A stretch of 35,718 nucleotides of DNA, taken from contig NZ_SMKX01000087.1 in NCBI RefSeq assembly GCF_004349055.1, positions 1 to 35,718 of the forward strand, read 5' to 3'. Below are positions 18,927-27,414 of the stretch, in pieces (the first letter of the stretch is position 1; each line of letters begins with the position of its first letter). Below the pieces are notes generated by a model. That model saw only the letters and a program-made list of their open reading frames with translations. It was not told the DNA's origin and did no database searches. Position numbers and translations under genes: made by a program. Origin of the DNA: Kribbella antibiotica (GTDB taxonomy: Bacteria > Actinomycetota > Actinomycetes > Propionibacteriales > Kribbellaceae).

Positions 18927-19477
18927 CGGAAGGTACCGAGGAGGTCCGGATCAGCGACGGTGAAGCGGAGATTCTGGCTCGGGTGCGTGGTGGTGATTCC
19001 GCCGCGTATGGCGAGCTGGTGCTGCTGCATGCCCCGATCGCCCACCGTACGGCGATCTTTCTCGGCGCTGGTGCGGATGCGGACGACGTGGTGCAGGAGT
19101 CGTTCGTGAAGGCGTACCGGGCGTTGGGTGGGTTCCGCGGTGGGGCTGCGTTTCGGCCGTGGTTGCTGCGGATCGTCGCCAACGAGACGCGGAATGCGGT
19201 GCGGTCGCGGACTCGTCGGAGTCGACGTGAAGAGATCGCTGGGCCGCTGGACGTCGTGCTGGATCCGGCGGAGGAGGCGGTGACGCTGGAACGGCGGGCT
19301 GAGCTGCTGAGCGCCGTACGGGCTCTGCCTGAGCCGCAGCGGCTGGTGGTGACGTGCCGGTATCTGCTGGAGCTGGATGAGCAGGAGACGGCTGTGGTGC
19401 TCGGCTGGCCGCGGGGGACGGTCAAGTCGCGGCTGCATCGGGCGCTGGGGCGACTACGGGAGGAGGTGCTGCCATGA
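18917..19477 (+). CDS. ECF-type RNA polymerase sigma factor
   Basis: The 186-residue protein has sigma region 2 (about 22-95, with GDSAAYGELVLLH, DADDVVQESFVKAYRAL and FRPWLLRIVANETRNAVRSR) and region 4 (about 125-182, with ALPEPQRLVVTCRYLLELDEQETAVVLGWPRGTVKSRLHRAL). It is a compact ECF sigma without an added domain, unlike the ECF42 gene at the left. ATG 18917 is chosen, but ATG 18905 in the same frame is also possible. Neither has a clear ribosome binding site. The stop overlaps the next gene as ATGA, so the putative anti-sigma protein is coupled to it. The promoter it reads is unknown, and I saw no GGAAC/GTC autoregulatory promoter with proper spacing upstream. Confidence 0.93.
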   Translation: MTVSEGTEEVRISDGEAEILARVRGGDSAAYGELVLLHAPIAHRTAIFLGAGADADDVVQESFVKAYRALGGFRGGAAFRPWLLRIVANETRNAVRSRTRRSRREEIAGPLDVVLDPAEEAVTLERRAELLSAVRALPEPQRLVVTCRYLLELDEQETAVVLGWPRGTVKSRLHRALGRLREEVLP

Positions 19478-20130
19478 ACCTGGAGGACGAGCTACGCACG
19501 CTAGGGCGGTCCATGGAGGTCCCGCCGGTCGACTCTGAGCTGACTGCCGCGGTCCTGGCGCGGGTGGCCGGCGTACCGGTCCGTCGGCGGTTGCGAGACC
19601 GCTGGCGCGCGTTTGTCGCCGGACTGTGTGTGCTGCTGGCAGGCCTGGCGCTGACACCGCCGGTGCGCGCGACGGTCGCCGAGTGGCTGCGGATCGGGGG
19701 AGTACAGGCTGTCCCGGGCGGCGCTGCACCGCGGAGCGCTCCACCTGTGCCGTCAGTGTCCGGTCAGCTGTCGCTGGAGGAGGCGGCCCGGGTTGCTGGG
19801 TTCACTCCGGCGCTGCCCAAGGATCTGGGCGCACCCTCGGCTGTGGACGCGTCGCCGGGCTTCGTTGCGATGAGCTGGGGAGGACTGCGGCTCGAGCAGT
19901 TCCGCTCTGGCATCTCGCCGCTCTACCTCAAGCAGCATTACGACGCGCTTGAGTACATCGAGGCGGTCAACGGCTACTGGTTCAGCACTCCGCATGAGCT
20001 GCTGCTGGTAAACACACAGGTGCTGCGGATCGCCGGACCGACGCTGGTCTGGGAGCGGACCGGCACCACCTTCCGCCTGGAGGGCGCCGACAAGCAGCGC
20101 GCGACGCAGGTGGCTGCCGGAACCTCCTGA
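19474..20130 (+). CDS. Putative membrane anti-sigma protein with DUF4367-like outer domain
   Basis: The 218-residue protein has a short cytoplasmic N-terminus (about 1-45), one transmembrane segment (about 47-63, FVAGLCVLLAGLALTPP) and an extracellular domain (about 95-210). That domain starts LSLEEAARVAGFTPALPKDLG, runs through VAMSWGGLRLEQF, and ends TLVWERTGTTFRLEG. The pattern resembles DUF4367 domains attached to anti-sigma factors. The N-terminus has no HxxxCxxC zinc anti-sigma motif, so sigma binding would have to use another surface, and the anti-sigma role is inferred from the ATGA coupling and topology. It is followed 22 bases later by a secreted protein gene, which may supply or modify the signal. 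Confidence 0.72.
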   Translation: MNLEDELRTLGRSMEVPPVDSELTAAVLARVAGVPVRRRLRDRWRAFVAGLCVLLAGLALTPPVRATVAEWLRIGGVQAVPGGAAPRSAPPVPSVSGQLSLEEAARVAGFTPALPKDLGAPSAVDASPGFVAMSWGGLRLEQFRSGISPLYLKQHYDALEYIEAVNGYWFSTPHELLLVNTQVLRIAGPTLVWERTGTTFRLEGADKQRATQVAAGTS

Positions 20131-20152
20131 CCGGTGGCGGTGTATCCAGTTC

Positions 20153-20776
20153 ATGATCAGACGGACGCTCGCCGTACTAGCTGTGCTCGTGACTTTCACC
20201 GTGGCCACTCCTGCGCATGCGGGTGGTCCCACCAGCGTGCTGCTCAGCGCGCCCCCACACGTGGCCGCTGTCGGCTACGACAACCCCCAGTACGCCGAGC
20301 TCCAGCGGCTCACGAGCGCCGAGGGCACCCGAAGTGTTCCGGGCGACACCTCGCATGAGGCCGGCGCTTTCGTCCGCGCCACCTGGCTCATCCACGACAT
20401 GAACGTCTGGCGGATCGACATCATCTACCCCGACGCAGCTGGCGGCCCGTGGATCGCCACGAGCGAAAGCAAAAACGGCTCACCCGAGCTCAGCAAGCCG
20501 GTCTGGCACACCAGCACTGACCCGGTCGCGCTGACCAAGCTCCTGGGCTCCCTCAAGCTGCTCCCCGGTCTCCGCAACGGCGAACAGTTCGTCGGGGGTC
20601 CCACCACCCTCGCCCAACCCCAAGCTGAACCCGAACCTCAACCTGCGATCGTCAAGAGCAGCATCTTCACCGGCTGGCGCTGGCTCCTGCCCGGCGTGCT
20701 CGTCGGCGCACTCATCACCTGGGCAGCCACCCGCCTGCTCCGCCAACGACGCTGGGACCTCATCGACGCAGACTGA
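20153..20776 (+). CDS. Secreted, C-terminally membrane-anchored protein of unknown function
   Basis: I do not recognise a family. The 207-residue product has a clear signal peptide (MIRRTLAVLAVLVTFTVATPAHA, with likely cleavage after AHA), an extracellular domain of about 125 residues with a mixed alpha/beta look (FVRATWLIHDMNVWRIDIIYP, then LGSLKLLPGL), a Pro/Glu/Gln linker and a C-terminal transmembrane helix (about 178-196, WLLPGVLVGALITWAATRLL) followed by a basic tail. The topology is therefore outside domain with a type I anchor. It is third in the sigma/DUF4367 operon. The ATG lies 23 bases after the previous stop. A role as signal receptor, ligand holder or sigma target is possible, but the sequence does not decide. 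Confidence 0.82.
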   Translation: MIRRTLAVLAVLVTFTVATPAHAGGPTSVLLSAPPHVAAVGYDNPQYAELQRLTSAEGTRSVPGDTSHEAGAFVRATWLIHDMNVWRIDIIYPDAAGGPWIATSESKNGSPELSKPVWHTSTDPVALTKLLGSLKLLPGLRNGEQFVGGPTTLAQPQAEPEPQPAIVKSSIFTGWRWLLPGVLVGALITWAATRLLRQRRWDLIDAD

Positions 20777-20784
20777 GGTCCCAG
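20752..20784. terminator. Hairpin between convergent genes
   Basis: CTGGGACCTCA (20752-20762) and TGAGGTCCCAG (20774-20784) form a perfect 11-base-pair stem around an 11-base loop. The 3' arm contains the TGA of the secreted-protein gene. It lies between two convergent genes and has no T-run, so it is a probable bidirectional terminator. Confidence 0.6.
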
Positions 20785-20799
20785 GGACGAGCTACCAGC

Positions 20800-21387
20800 T
20801 CAGCTGCCGAGTTGGAGTGAGCGGGTTCCGTTGAGCAGGACGGTGCCGAGGTACTTGTAGTCCTTCGGGGCGCCGCCGACGATGACCTCGACCTCGGAGT
20901 AGTTGACGCCTTGCAGGCCGATGAACCGGTCGGCGACCCAGCGGGTGGTCTTGCCGCTGCGGTAGGTGTAGACGACGGTGCTGATCGTCAGCGGGCCCTG
21001 GCCTGAGGTCGACTTCATCGACGCCGTCGAGGTGCTGACCACCTTCAGGCCGCGGGTGTGCTTGAGAGCCGCGACCTTGCGCTTCATGGCCTGCGTGGTG
21101 CTCACGCTGGTGTCCGTGGCGCTGTTGAAGCGGATCATCTGGTTGTGCTTGGCGTCGGCGAACTTGTCCTGCCACGGCGCGAGCACCTGGTGCTTCCAGG
21201 TCTTCGGTACGTAGGCACCGGCGTGCGGGTGGCCCGGGCTGGTGTTCGCGAAGTAGCGCTTCACGAACACCGGCGACGACGCGGCCTGGCTGTTGCTGGA
21301 GGCAACGGCTGCGGTACTTGGCAGGGTCCCGCCGACCAGGAGGGCCCCCGCGCCCGCCAGTGCTGCAACGATCCCGAACTTGTTCAT
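20800..21387 (-). CDS. Secreted protein of unknown function (possibly LpqN/PsbP-like fold)
   Basis: The 195-residue product has a signal peptide (about 1-28, GIVAALAGAGALLVGGTLPSTAAVA) without a lipobox cysteine, so it should be released or held by other means. The mature part starts with a Ser/Asn-rich stretch, then YVPKTWKHQVLAPWQDKFADAKHNQMI and alternating strands and helices, ending VEVIVGGAPKDYKYLGTVLLNGTRSL. The strand order and ending recall LpqN/Mog1/PsbP-like small secreted proteins, but the match is by impression only. The start is ATG 21387 behind a GAGGGG-like site. It lies downstream of terC on the same strand, and a small hairpin in the 82-base gap may separate the transcripts. 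Confidence 0.8.
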   Translation of the reverse strand: MNKFGIVAALAGAGALLVGGTLPSTAAVASSNSQAASSPVFVKRYFANTSPGHPHAGAYVPKTWKHQVLAPWQDKFADAKHNQMIRFNSATDTSVSTTQAMKRKVAALKHTRGLKVVSTSTASMKSTSGQGPLTISTVVYTYRSGKTTRWVADRFIGLQGVNYSEVEVIVGGAPKDYKYLGTVLLNGTRSLQLGS

Positions 21388-21410
21388 GTCAGTGTCCCCT
21401 CGAGTCCTGC

Positions 21411-21427
21411 GCAGCCACCGTGGCTGC
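21411..21427 (-). terminator. Small hairpin between terC and the secreted-protein gene
   Basis: GCAGCCA (21411-21417) and TGGCTGC (21421-21427) form a perfect 7-base-pair stem with a CCG loop, read on either strand. It lies in the 82-base gap after the terC stop. It could end the terC transcript or sit in the leader of the secreted-protein gene. There is no T-run. Confidence 0.35.
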
Positions 21428-21469
21428 TCAGAACTAGAGATGACACCAGCGCCGGCGAAGGTTGAGTGC

Positions 21470-22468
21470 TTATTCCTCGGAAGTTTTGGGCTTTCCGTGC
21501 AGGGACCCGGCGTGTGCGGTGATGGTCGGGTCGTTGCGGGTCTTGAGCAGGCTGGCGACCACGACGATGACCAGGATGCCGATGATCACGCCGAGGCTGA
21601 CCGGGGTGGAGACCTCGGGGATGCTCTGGTGGATGTCGACGTGGGCCCAGTGCAGGATCAGCTTGACGCCGATGAAGGCAAGGATGATCGCGAGGCCGGC
21701 CGACAGGTACACGAGCCGGTCGAGCAGGCCCTTCACCAGGAAGAACAACGCCCGCAGGCCGAGCAGGGCGAACGCGTTGGCCGCGAAGACGATGTAGGCC
21801 TCGTCGGTGACCCCGAACACGGCCGGGATCGAGTCCAGCGCGAACAGCAGGTCGACGCCGCCGATGGCGATCAGTACGACGAAGAGCGGGGTGACCACCT
21901 TCCGGCCGTCGATCCGGGCGGTCAGCTTGCCGCCGACGTACTCCTCGCTGACCGGCAGCAGCCGGCGCGCGGTCTTCACGATCACGTTGTTCTCGACGTC
22001 GGGGTCCTCGTCGCGGTGCCGGAACAGCTGGACCGCGGTGTAGAGCAGCAGCAGCCCGAAGATCAGGAACATGAACGAGAACAGCGACAGCAGCGTCGCC
22101 CCGAGCGCGATGAAGGCCGCCCGCATGAGCAACGCCAGCACGATGCCGAACGTGAGCACCTTGTGCTGGTGCTCCTCCGGTACGGCGAACGTCGTCATGA
22201 TGATCACGAACACGAACAGGTTGTCGACCGACAGACTCTTCTCGACGATGTAGCCCGCGAAGTACTGCGCGCCGAAGTCACCGCCGTACTGGCTCATGAA
22301 CCACAGGCCGAACGCGATCGCGACGGCGACGTAGAACACCGACCAGGCGGCCGCCTCCTTGAACCCGACCCGGTGCGGCCGGAGGGCTGCGAGCAGCAGG
22401 TCCACCGCCAGCAGCACAACGATCAGTCCGATGGTGATCGCCCATGTGGTTCCACTGAGCTCGAGCAC
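21470..22468 (-). CDS. TerC-family integral membrane protein
   Basis: The 332-residue protein is a polytopic membrane protein with the TerC hallmarks: acidic membrane motifs KSLSVDNLFVFVIIM (about 77-91) and GGVDLLFALDSIPAVFG (about 203-219), a central charged loop (HRDEDPDVENN) and FAANAFALLGLRALFFLV. About eight or nine hydrophobic segments are visible. TerC/Alx proteins are linked to tellurite resistance operons, Mn2+ efflux and loading of metals onto exported enzymes, so a metal-ion role is the best guess. The start is GTG 22468, seven bases after GGAGGA. No tellurite (Ter) genes are nearby. No yybP-ykoY (Mn) riboswitch fits in the 42-base gap from the upstream hydrolase gene. Confidence 0.93.
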   Translation of the reverse strand: MLELSGTTWAITIGLIVVLLAVDLLLAALRPHRVGFKEAAAWSVFYVAVAIAFGLWFMSQYGGDFGAQYFAGYIVEKSLSVDNLFVFVIIMTTFAVPEEHQHKVLTFGIVLALLMRAAFIALGATLLSLFSFMFLIFGLLLLYTAVQLFRHRDEDPDVENNVIVKTARRLLPVSEEYVGGKLTARIDGRKVVTPLFVVLIAIGGVDLLFALDSIPAVFGVTDEAYIVFAANAFALLGLRALFFLVKGLLDRLVYLSAGLAIILAFIGVKLILHWAHVDIHQSIPEVSTPVSLGVIIGILVIVVVASLLKTRNDPTITAHAGSLHGKPKTSEE

Positions 22469-22510
22469 GTTCGTTCCTCCGTCATCCGGCGGCGGCTGAT
22501 GCAGCCGAGC

Positions 22511-23371
22511 TTACCGAGTCGAACCAGCTCGGTTAGTTGCGCCGCGCAACCATCGGAGAATTTCCCGGTACGCCGGGCTCGGCGGCACGTGGCCACCGGC
22601 GTACTGGATGGATTCGGCGGCCGGGATGGCCGCGGTCAGTAGGACGGCGTGCCGGCCGCCTCGCTCATCGGCGGTGCCGTGCCAGATCGTGGTCGGCACC
22701 CGGACATCGGCCAGGTCGAACCCCCACGGGGTCGCGAAGGCGATGTTGTCGTCGAGAGAGCCCTCGACGCTGCCGCTACCGAATGTTGCGGTCAGCCGGG
22801 CCATCGCGTCAGCGTCGTCGCGCGCAGGCGGCCCTGGCGGTGAGCCCGGAGCGGGCGGAAATTCGGGCCCGCCGGCCGCGACCGCCGCCATGATCTGCTC
22901 GGCGCCGTCGGCGAACCGGGCGCGGAATCGGGCCGGGTCGTGCACGGCGAGCCAGGCCGTCAGGCTCCGCCGCGGATCGGTCAGTTCGTCGGCCTCGGTC
23001 GGCGCGGGGCCATCGGCGGTCAGTGGGGCGATCCCGCCGACGACGGCACAGCGGGTGACGCGATCGGGAAGCAGCGCGGCACACGCGAGCGCGTGCGGAC
23101 CGCCACCGGAACCGCCGATGACGGCGAAGGTCGTCCAGCCGAGCGCATCCGCCAGCCGCGCGATATCGCCGGCCCCGTCGGCGACCGTACGGCCGGGTCG
23201 ACGGGGCGAACCGCCGTACCCGGGACGGTCGGGAATGAGGATCCGCAGACCGGATTCCACCATGTCTTCGACGGCTTCCGGCCGCTTCCAGCGGGTGCTG
23301 GGGGAGCCGCCGAGCGACATCACCGGGAAACCGTCGGTGGGACCGTAGAGGGTGTACTCAAGCAGCTCCAT
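22511..23371 (-). CDS. Alpha/beta-fold hydrolase
   Basis: The 286-residue protein has the alpha/beta hydrolase layout: an oxyanion-hole region SLGGSPSTRW, RPGYGGSPRR after strand 4, the nucleophile elbow GGSGGG with S88, and a C-terminal histidine in GGHVPPS (H261). The acid is probably in the VPTTIWHGTADERGG loop. A Pro/Gly-rich cap insertion lies at about 175-195. The substrate is unknown, as family members include esterases, epoxide hydrolases and haloperoxidases. It starts at ATG 23371 and precedes terC by 42 bases on the same strand, so the two may be co-transcribed. The upstream 144 bases are shared with the divergent ABC importer. Confidence 0.86.
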   Translation of the reverse strand: MELLEYTLYGPTDGFPVMSLGGSPSTRWKRPEAVEDMVESGLRILIPDRPGYGGSPRRPGRTVADGAGDIARLADALGWTTFAVIGGSGGGPHALACAALLPDRVTRCAVVGGIAPLTADGPAPTEADELTDPRRSLTAWLAVHDPARFRARFADGAEQIMAAVAAGGPEFPPAPGSPPGPPARDDADAMARLTATFGSGSVEGSLDDNIAFATPWGFDLADVRVPTTIWHGTADERGGRHAVLLTAAIPAAESIQYAGGHVPPSPAYREILRWLRGATNRAGSTR

Positions 23372-23515
23372 GGACGGAGAGTAGTCAGTCGAAGGGGGCT
23401 ATCCGAATCTGGAGTTACCAAGTCGAGATTCTCAGGATTCAAGACACGGTCGGTGGGGTGGGAGGATGCCGCCTAACTTGTGTCGGCTGTTTGAAACAAC
23501 TCGTCAGGAGAGCGT

Positions 23516-24445
23516 GTGAGTTCGTCGGTCGCCGGGGTGGTCTCACCTACCCGGCAAGCCTTGAGGCGGGTACGGCGTGATCGGAGCGCGCGCTTCGGTC
23601 TGGTGCTCGTGGTTGTGCTGATCGTGGTCGCGGCGGCGTCGCCGTTGCTGGTGAAGCTGTCGGGGCAGGATGCGTTCACGTACCACATCGACCTGCTCGA
23701 TCCGGTGCGCGGAAACGCACCACGGGGATCGTTCGGCGGGGTGAGTGCGGAGCACTGGTTCGGGGTGGAGCCGCTGACCGGTCGGGACCTGTTCTCGATC
23801 GTGGTGCTCGGTTTGCGGACGTCGCTGGTGATCGCGATCGTGGTCACGCTCGTCACGACCGTGATCGGCACGCTGCTCGGCATCACCGCCGCGTATGTCG
23901 GCGGCTGGTTCGATGCCGTCCTGTCGCGGTTCCTGGATTTCCTGTTCGGCTTCCCGCAGCTCGTCTTCATGATTGCCCTCGGCATCATCGTGCCCACCAG
24001 CGTGCCGCGGCCGCTGCTGCTGATCGGCGTCCTGAGCTTCTTCGGATGGGCGGGCCTGGCCCGGCTGATCCGCGCGCAGGCCCGCTCGCTGGTCACCCGT
24101 GAGTTCGTCGAGGCAGCCCGCAGTGTCGGCTCGTCCGGCTGGTGGGTGATCACCCGCGAGCTCCTGCCGAACCTGCTCGGCCCGGTCCTGGTCATCGCGA
24201 CCCTGGCGATCCCCGGCTACATCGGCGCCGAGGCCGCGCTCTCCTTCCTCGGTGTCGGCGTGCCGCCACCGACACCGAGTCTCGGCCGGTCGATCTCGGA
24301 CTCGATCGTCTGGGTCTACACCGGTACCGACCCGTGGTTCATGGTGTTCCCCGGGATCGCCTTGTTCACGGCCGTCCTCGGCTTCACGCTGCTCGGTGAC
24401 GGCGTCCGGGATGCGTTCGACGTCCGGCTGCGGAGGACCCACTGA
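23516..24445 (+). CDS. Oligopeptide-type ABC transporter permease (DppC/OppC-like)
   Basis: The 309-residue permease has an N-terminal transmembrane helix (about 26-48, FGLVLVVVLIVVAAASPLL), the periplasmic motif HWFGVEPLTGRDLFS typical of the C-type permease, a five-helix BPD_transp_1 core, and the coupling loop EAARSVGSSGWWVITRELLPNLLGP that contacts the ATPases. It uses GTG 23516 after AGGAG. It is the first gene of a five-gene importer for peptides or related solutes. Placing the C-type permease before the B-type is opposite to the usual order. The next gene starts on its stop codon (TGATG). Confidence 0.93.
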   Translation: MSSSVAGVVSPTRQALRRVRRDRSARFGLVLVVVLIVVAAASPLLVKLSGQDAFTYHIDLLDPVRGNAPRGSFGGVSAEHWFGVEPLTGRDLFSIVVLGLRTSLVIAIVVTLVTTVIGTLLGITAAYVGGWFDAVLSRFLDFLFGFPQLVFMIALGIIVPTSVPRPLLLIGVLSFFGWAGLARLIRAQARSLVTREFVEAARSVGSSGWWVITRELLPNLLGPVLVIATLAIPGYIGAEAALSFLGVGVPPPTPSLGRSISDSIVWVYTGTDPWFMVFPGIALFTAVLGFTLLGDGVRDAFDVRLRRTH

Positions 24446-25443
24446 TGCCCGGCCTCGTGTGGTTCGTCATCCGCCGGTTGTTCTCCGCGCTGCTCGTCAT
24501 GCTCGCCCTCAGCCTGGCGGTCTACCTCGTCTTCTACGCGATCCCGACCGACCCGGCACTGCTGGCCTGCGGCAAACCCTGTACGCCGGACCGCCTCGAG
24601 CAGGCCCGGCATTTCATGCAGCTGGACCAGAGCACGATGCAGCAGTACCTGAACTTCCTCAAGGGCATCGTCGCCGGCCGGTCGTACGGCGAGGGTGCGG
24701 CGGTGCTGCACTGCGACGCGCCCTGCTTCGGGTACTCGTTCCCGCTGGCCCGGCCGGTGTCCACGTTGATCGCCGACCGCTTCCCGGTGACGGCCTCGAT
24801 CGCCCTCGGTGCGGCCGTCCTCTGGCTGGTCATCGGCGTCTCGCTGGGGGTGCTCGCCGCGCTGAACCGCGGCCGGCTGCTCGACCGGCTGGCGGTCGGA
24901 TTCGCGCTGATCGGAGTGTCCACCCCGTCGTTCCTGTTCGGTCTGCTGGCGATCCTGGTCTTCGGTTTCTGGCTGAACATGGTCCCGGTCAACGGTTACG
25001 TGCCGCTGACCGAGAGCCCGGTCGACTGGGCCTGGCACCTGGTCACGCCGTGGCTGGTGCTGGCGGTGCTGCAGGCGTCGTCGTACATCCGGCTGACCCG
25101 GGCGCAGATGCTCGAGGAGCTCAACCTCGACCACATCACCACCGCGCGGGCCAAGGGCGCCGGAGAGCGCCGCGTCGTCGTCACGCACGGTCTGCGCGGC
25201 GCGCTCGTGCCGATCATCACGCTGTTCGGGCTGGACCTCGGTGGTCTGCTCGGCGGCGCGATCCTGACCGAGAAGGTGTTCAGCATGCAGGGGCTCGGCG
25301 ACCTGCTGATCGACTCTGTCGGCAATCTGGACGTCGCCGTGGTGGTCGGGGTCACCCTGTTCGCCGCGTTCCTCGTCATCCTCGCGAACCTGGTGGTGGA
25401 CATAGTGCACGGCGCTCTGGACCCGAGGGTGAGTCATGGCTGA
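24445..25443 (+). CDS. Oligopeptide-type ABC transporter permease (DppB/OppB-like)
   Basis: The 332-residue permease has the B-type N-terminal helix (VIRRLFSALLVMLALSLAVYLVFYAIP) and a long extracellular loop. Five further membrane segments follow, and then the coupling region TTARAKGAGERRVVVTHGLRGALVPIIT. The outer loop contains two Cys pairs, CGKPC (about residues 42-46) and CDAPC (about 90-94), which could form disulfides outside the cell. ATG 24445 overlaps the upstream TGA by one base and has CGGAGGA as ribosome binding site. It pairs with the preceding permease to form the channel. Confidence 0.93.
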   Translation: MPGLVWFVIRRLFSALLVMLALSLAVYLVFYAIPTDPALLACGKPCTPDRLEQARHFMQLDQSTMQQYLNFLKGIVAGRSYGEGAAVLHCDAPCFGYSFPLARPVSTLIADRFPVTASIALGAAVLWLVIGVSLGVLAALNRGRLLDRLAVGFALIGVSTPSFLFGLLAILVFGFWLNMVPVNGYVPLTESPVDWAWHLVTPWLVLAVLQASSYIRLTRAQMLEELNLDHITTARAKGAGERRVVVTHGLRGALVPIITLFGLDLGGLLGGAILTEKVFSMQGLGDLLIDSVGNLDVAVVVGVTLFAAFLVILANLVVDIVHGALDPRVSHG

Positions 25444-26434
25444 CCCGATCCTGGAGGTCCATGACCTGCGGGTCACCTTCGATACCGAGGGCGGCCTCGT
25501 CCCGGCGGTCGACGGCATCGACTTCGCCGTTGCGCCCGGCAAGACGCTCGCGATCGTCGGCGAGTCCGGCTCGGGCAAGAGCGTCAGTTCCGCGGCTGTG
25601 ATGGGCATCCTGCCCTCGAATGCCGAGGTCAAGGGCGAGGTCCTGCTGGACGGCCGCGAGTTGGTCGGTCTGCCCGACGACGAGCTGCGCAAGATCCGCG
25701 GGAACGACATCGCGCTCGTCTTTCAGGACGCGCTGTCCGCGCTCAATCCCTACTACACAGTGGGATGGCAGGTCGCCGAGGCCTACCGGCTGCACCACGC
25801 CGTCTCGAAGAAGGCCGCCTTCAAGCGAGCCGTCGAGCTGCTCGACAAGGTCGGCATCCCGGATGCGGCCCGCCGCGCGAAGAGCTATCCGCATGAGTTC
25901 TCCGGGGGAATGCGGCAGCGGGTCGTGATTGCTATGGCTCTGGTGAACAACCCGCGCGTGCTGATCGCTGACGAGCCGACAACGGCTCTCGACGTCACCG
26001 TGCAGGCACAGATCATGCAGTTGCTGGCCGACGTCCAAGAAGAGTTCGGTACGGCGCTCGTCCTGATCTCGCACGATCTCGGCGTGGTCGCGGAGGTCGC
26101 TGACGATGTACTGGTCATGTACGCCGGTCGTGCGGCGGAGCGCGGTACGGTCCGGGACCTGTTCTATCGGGCCGCGCACCCGTACTCCTTGGGACTGCTC
26201 GGGGCGATGCCGCGGATCGACGTACCGCCGAAGCCGCGGTTGACGACAATCCCCGGCTCGCCGCCGTCGCCTGGGTCGATCAAGACCGGGTGCCCGTTCC
26301 AGCCGCGCTGTGCCTACACCGAGCGGGTCGGCGAGCGCTGCATCACCGAGCGGCCCGAGCTCACGCCGCGTCCGGGTGAGGGCGATCACGAGGCCGCCTG
26401 CCACCTGGGTCGCCGTCCGGAGGTCGTGTCATGA
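25436..26434 (+). CDS. ABC transporter ATPase (DppD/OppD-like)
   Basis: The 332-residue ATPase has Walker A GESGSGKS (residues 42-49), the Q-loop VFQDALSALNP, the ABC signature FSGGMRQR, Walker B VLIADEPTTALD, and the switch histidine in LISHDLGVVAE. The C-terminal oligo_HPY extension (CPFQPRC and CITERPEL) is typical of peptide and nickel importers and may bind an iron-sulfur cluster. The ATG overlaps the permease gene by 8 bases. It forms a heterodimer with the following ATPase and powers import from the cytoplasmic face. Confidence 0.95.
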   Translation: MADPILEVHDLRVTFDTEGGLVPAVDGIDFAVAPGKTLAIVGESGSGKSVSSAAVMGILPSNAEVKGEVLLDGRELVGLPDDELRKIRGNDIALVFQDALSALNPYYTVGWQVAEAYRLHHAVSKKAAFKRAVELLDKVGIPDAARRAKSYPHEFSGGMRQRVVIAMALVNNPRVLIADEPTTALDVTVQAQIMQLLADVQEEFGTALVLISHDLGVVAEVADDVLVMYAGRAAERGTVRDLFYRAAHPYSLGLLGAMPRIDVPPKPRLTTIPGSPPSPGSIKTGCPFQPRCAYTERVGERCITERPELTPRPGEGDHEAACHLGRRPEVVS

Positions 26435-27414
26435 CCGAGGAACTACTGCGGTTGGACGAGGTCCGGAAGCACTTCGGCTTGAGCGGTGCGCCGTGGCGGG
26501 CGGCTCAGACGGTCAAGGCTGTCGACGGGGTCAGCCTGGTCGTCCGCAAGGGCGAGACGGTCGGATTGGTCGGCGAGTCCGGTTCAGGGAAGTCGACGCT
26601 GGCGCGGGTCGCTACCCGGCTGCTCGATCCGACCTCGGGCCGGGTGCAGATCGGTGGCAAGGACGTCACCAAGCTGCGCGGCCGGCGGTTGCGGCCAACT
26701 CGTCGTACGGTGCAGATGGTCTTCCAAGACCCGCAGGCGTCGCTGAACCCGCGGCAGTCGGTGGGGACGATCCTCAGTACGCCGTTCCGTGCGCAGGGGA
26801 CGCGGCCGACCCGGGCCCAGCTGATCGAGTTGCTGGAGAAGGTCGGACTGTCCGCGGAGCACCTGGAGCGGTATCCGCACGAATTCTCCGGCGGGCAGCG
26901 GCAGCGGATCGGGATCGCGCGGGCGCTTGCGGTCAGCCCCGAGTTGCTGATCTGCGACGAGCCGGTGTCGGCGCTTGATGTGTCGGTCCAGGCTCAGGTG
27001 CTGAACCTGCTGGCCGACCTGCGCGACGAGCTCGGCCTGTCGTACGTCGTCGTCGCGCACGACCTGGCCGTCGTCCGGCAGGTGGCGAGCCGGGTCGCGG
27101 TGATGTACCTCGGCACCATCGTGGAGGAAGGGCCCGCCGATCAGGTCTACGCGGCGCCGGCCCATCCGTACACGAAGGCGTTGCTCTCCGCGGTGCCGAT
27201 GCCCGAGCCGGGAGTGACGCGCGATCGCATCGTGCTGACCGGCGACGTACCGACACCGATCTCACCGCCGTCGGGTTGCCCGTTCCGGACCCGCTGTTAC
27301 AAGGCCGAAGACATCTGTGCCACGGATCGGCCTGTTCTGGAGATCATCAACGGCCAGACTGAGCATCGAGCCGCCTGCTACTTTCCCGAGCCACCCCCTC
27401 CCGAGAGGAAATGA
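26431..27414 (+). CDS. ABC transporter ATPase (DppF/OppF-like)
   Basis: The 327-residue ATPase has Walker A GESGSGKS (48-55), the Q-loop VFQDPQASLNPRQSVG, signature FSGGQRQRIG, Walker B LLICDEPVSALD, and H-loop VVAHDLAVVRQ. The C-terminal cysteine region (GCPFRTRC then EDIC) matches the oligo_HPY extension. ATG 26431 overlaps the OppD-like stop as ATGA. Near-exact coupling of all five genes argues for a single mRNA and fixed subunit ratios. Confidence 0.95.
   Translation: MTEELLRLDEVRKHFGLSGAPWRAAQTVKAVDGVSLVVRKGETVGLVGESGSGKSTLARVATRLLDPTSGRVQIGGKDVTKLRGRRLRPTRRTVQMVFQDPQASLNPRQSVGTILSTPFRAQGTRPTRAQLIELLEKVGLSAEHLERYPHEFSGGQRQRIGIARALAVSPELLICDEPVSALDVSVQAQVLNLLADLRDELGLSYVVVAHDLAVVRQVASRVAVMYLGTIVEEGPADQVYAAPAHPYTKALLSAVPMPEPGVTRDRIVLTGDVPTPISPPSGCPFRTRCYKAEDICATDRPVLEIINGQTEHRAACYFPEPPPPERK

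Noticed and set aside
21293..22642. 449-residue plus-strand frame across the terC gene
   Set aside because: Composition dominated by Asp, Gln, Glu and Arg; it is antisense to the clear TerC membrane protein.
24252..25710. Two long overlapping frames (449 plus strand, 464 minus strand) in the importer genes
   Set aside because: Both are off-frame shadows of the two permease genes, which have full family signatures.
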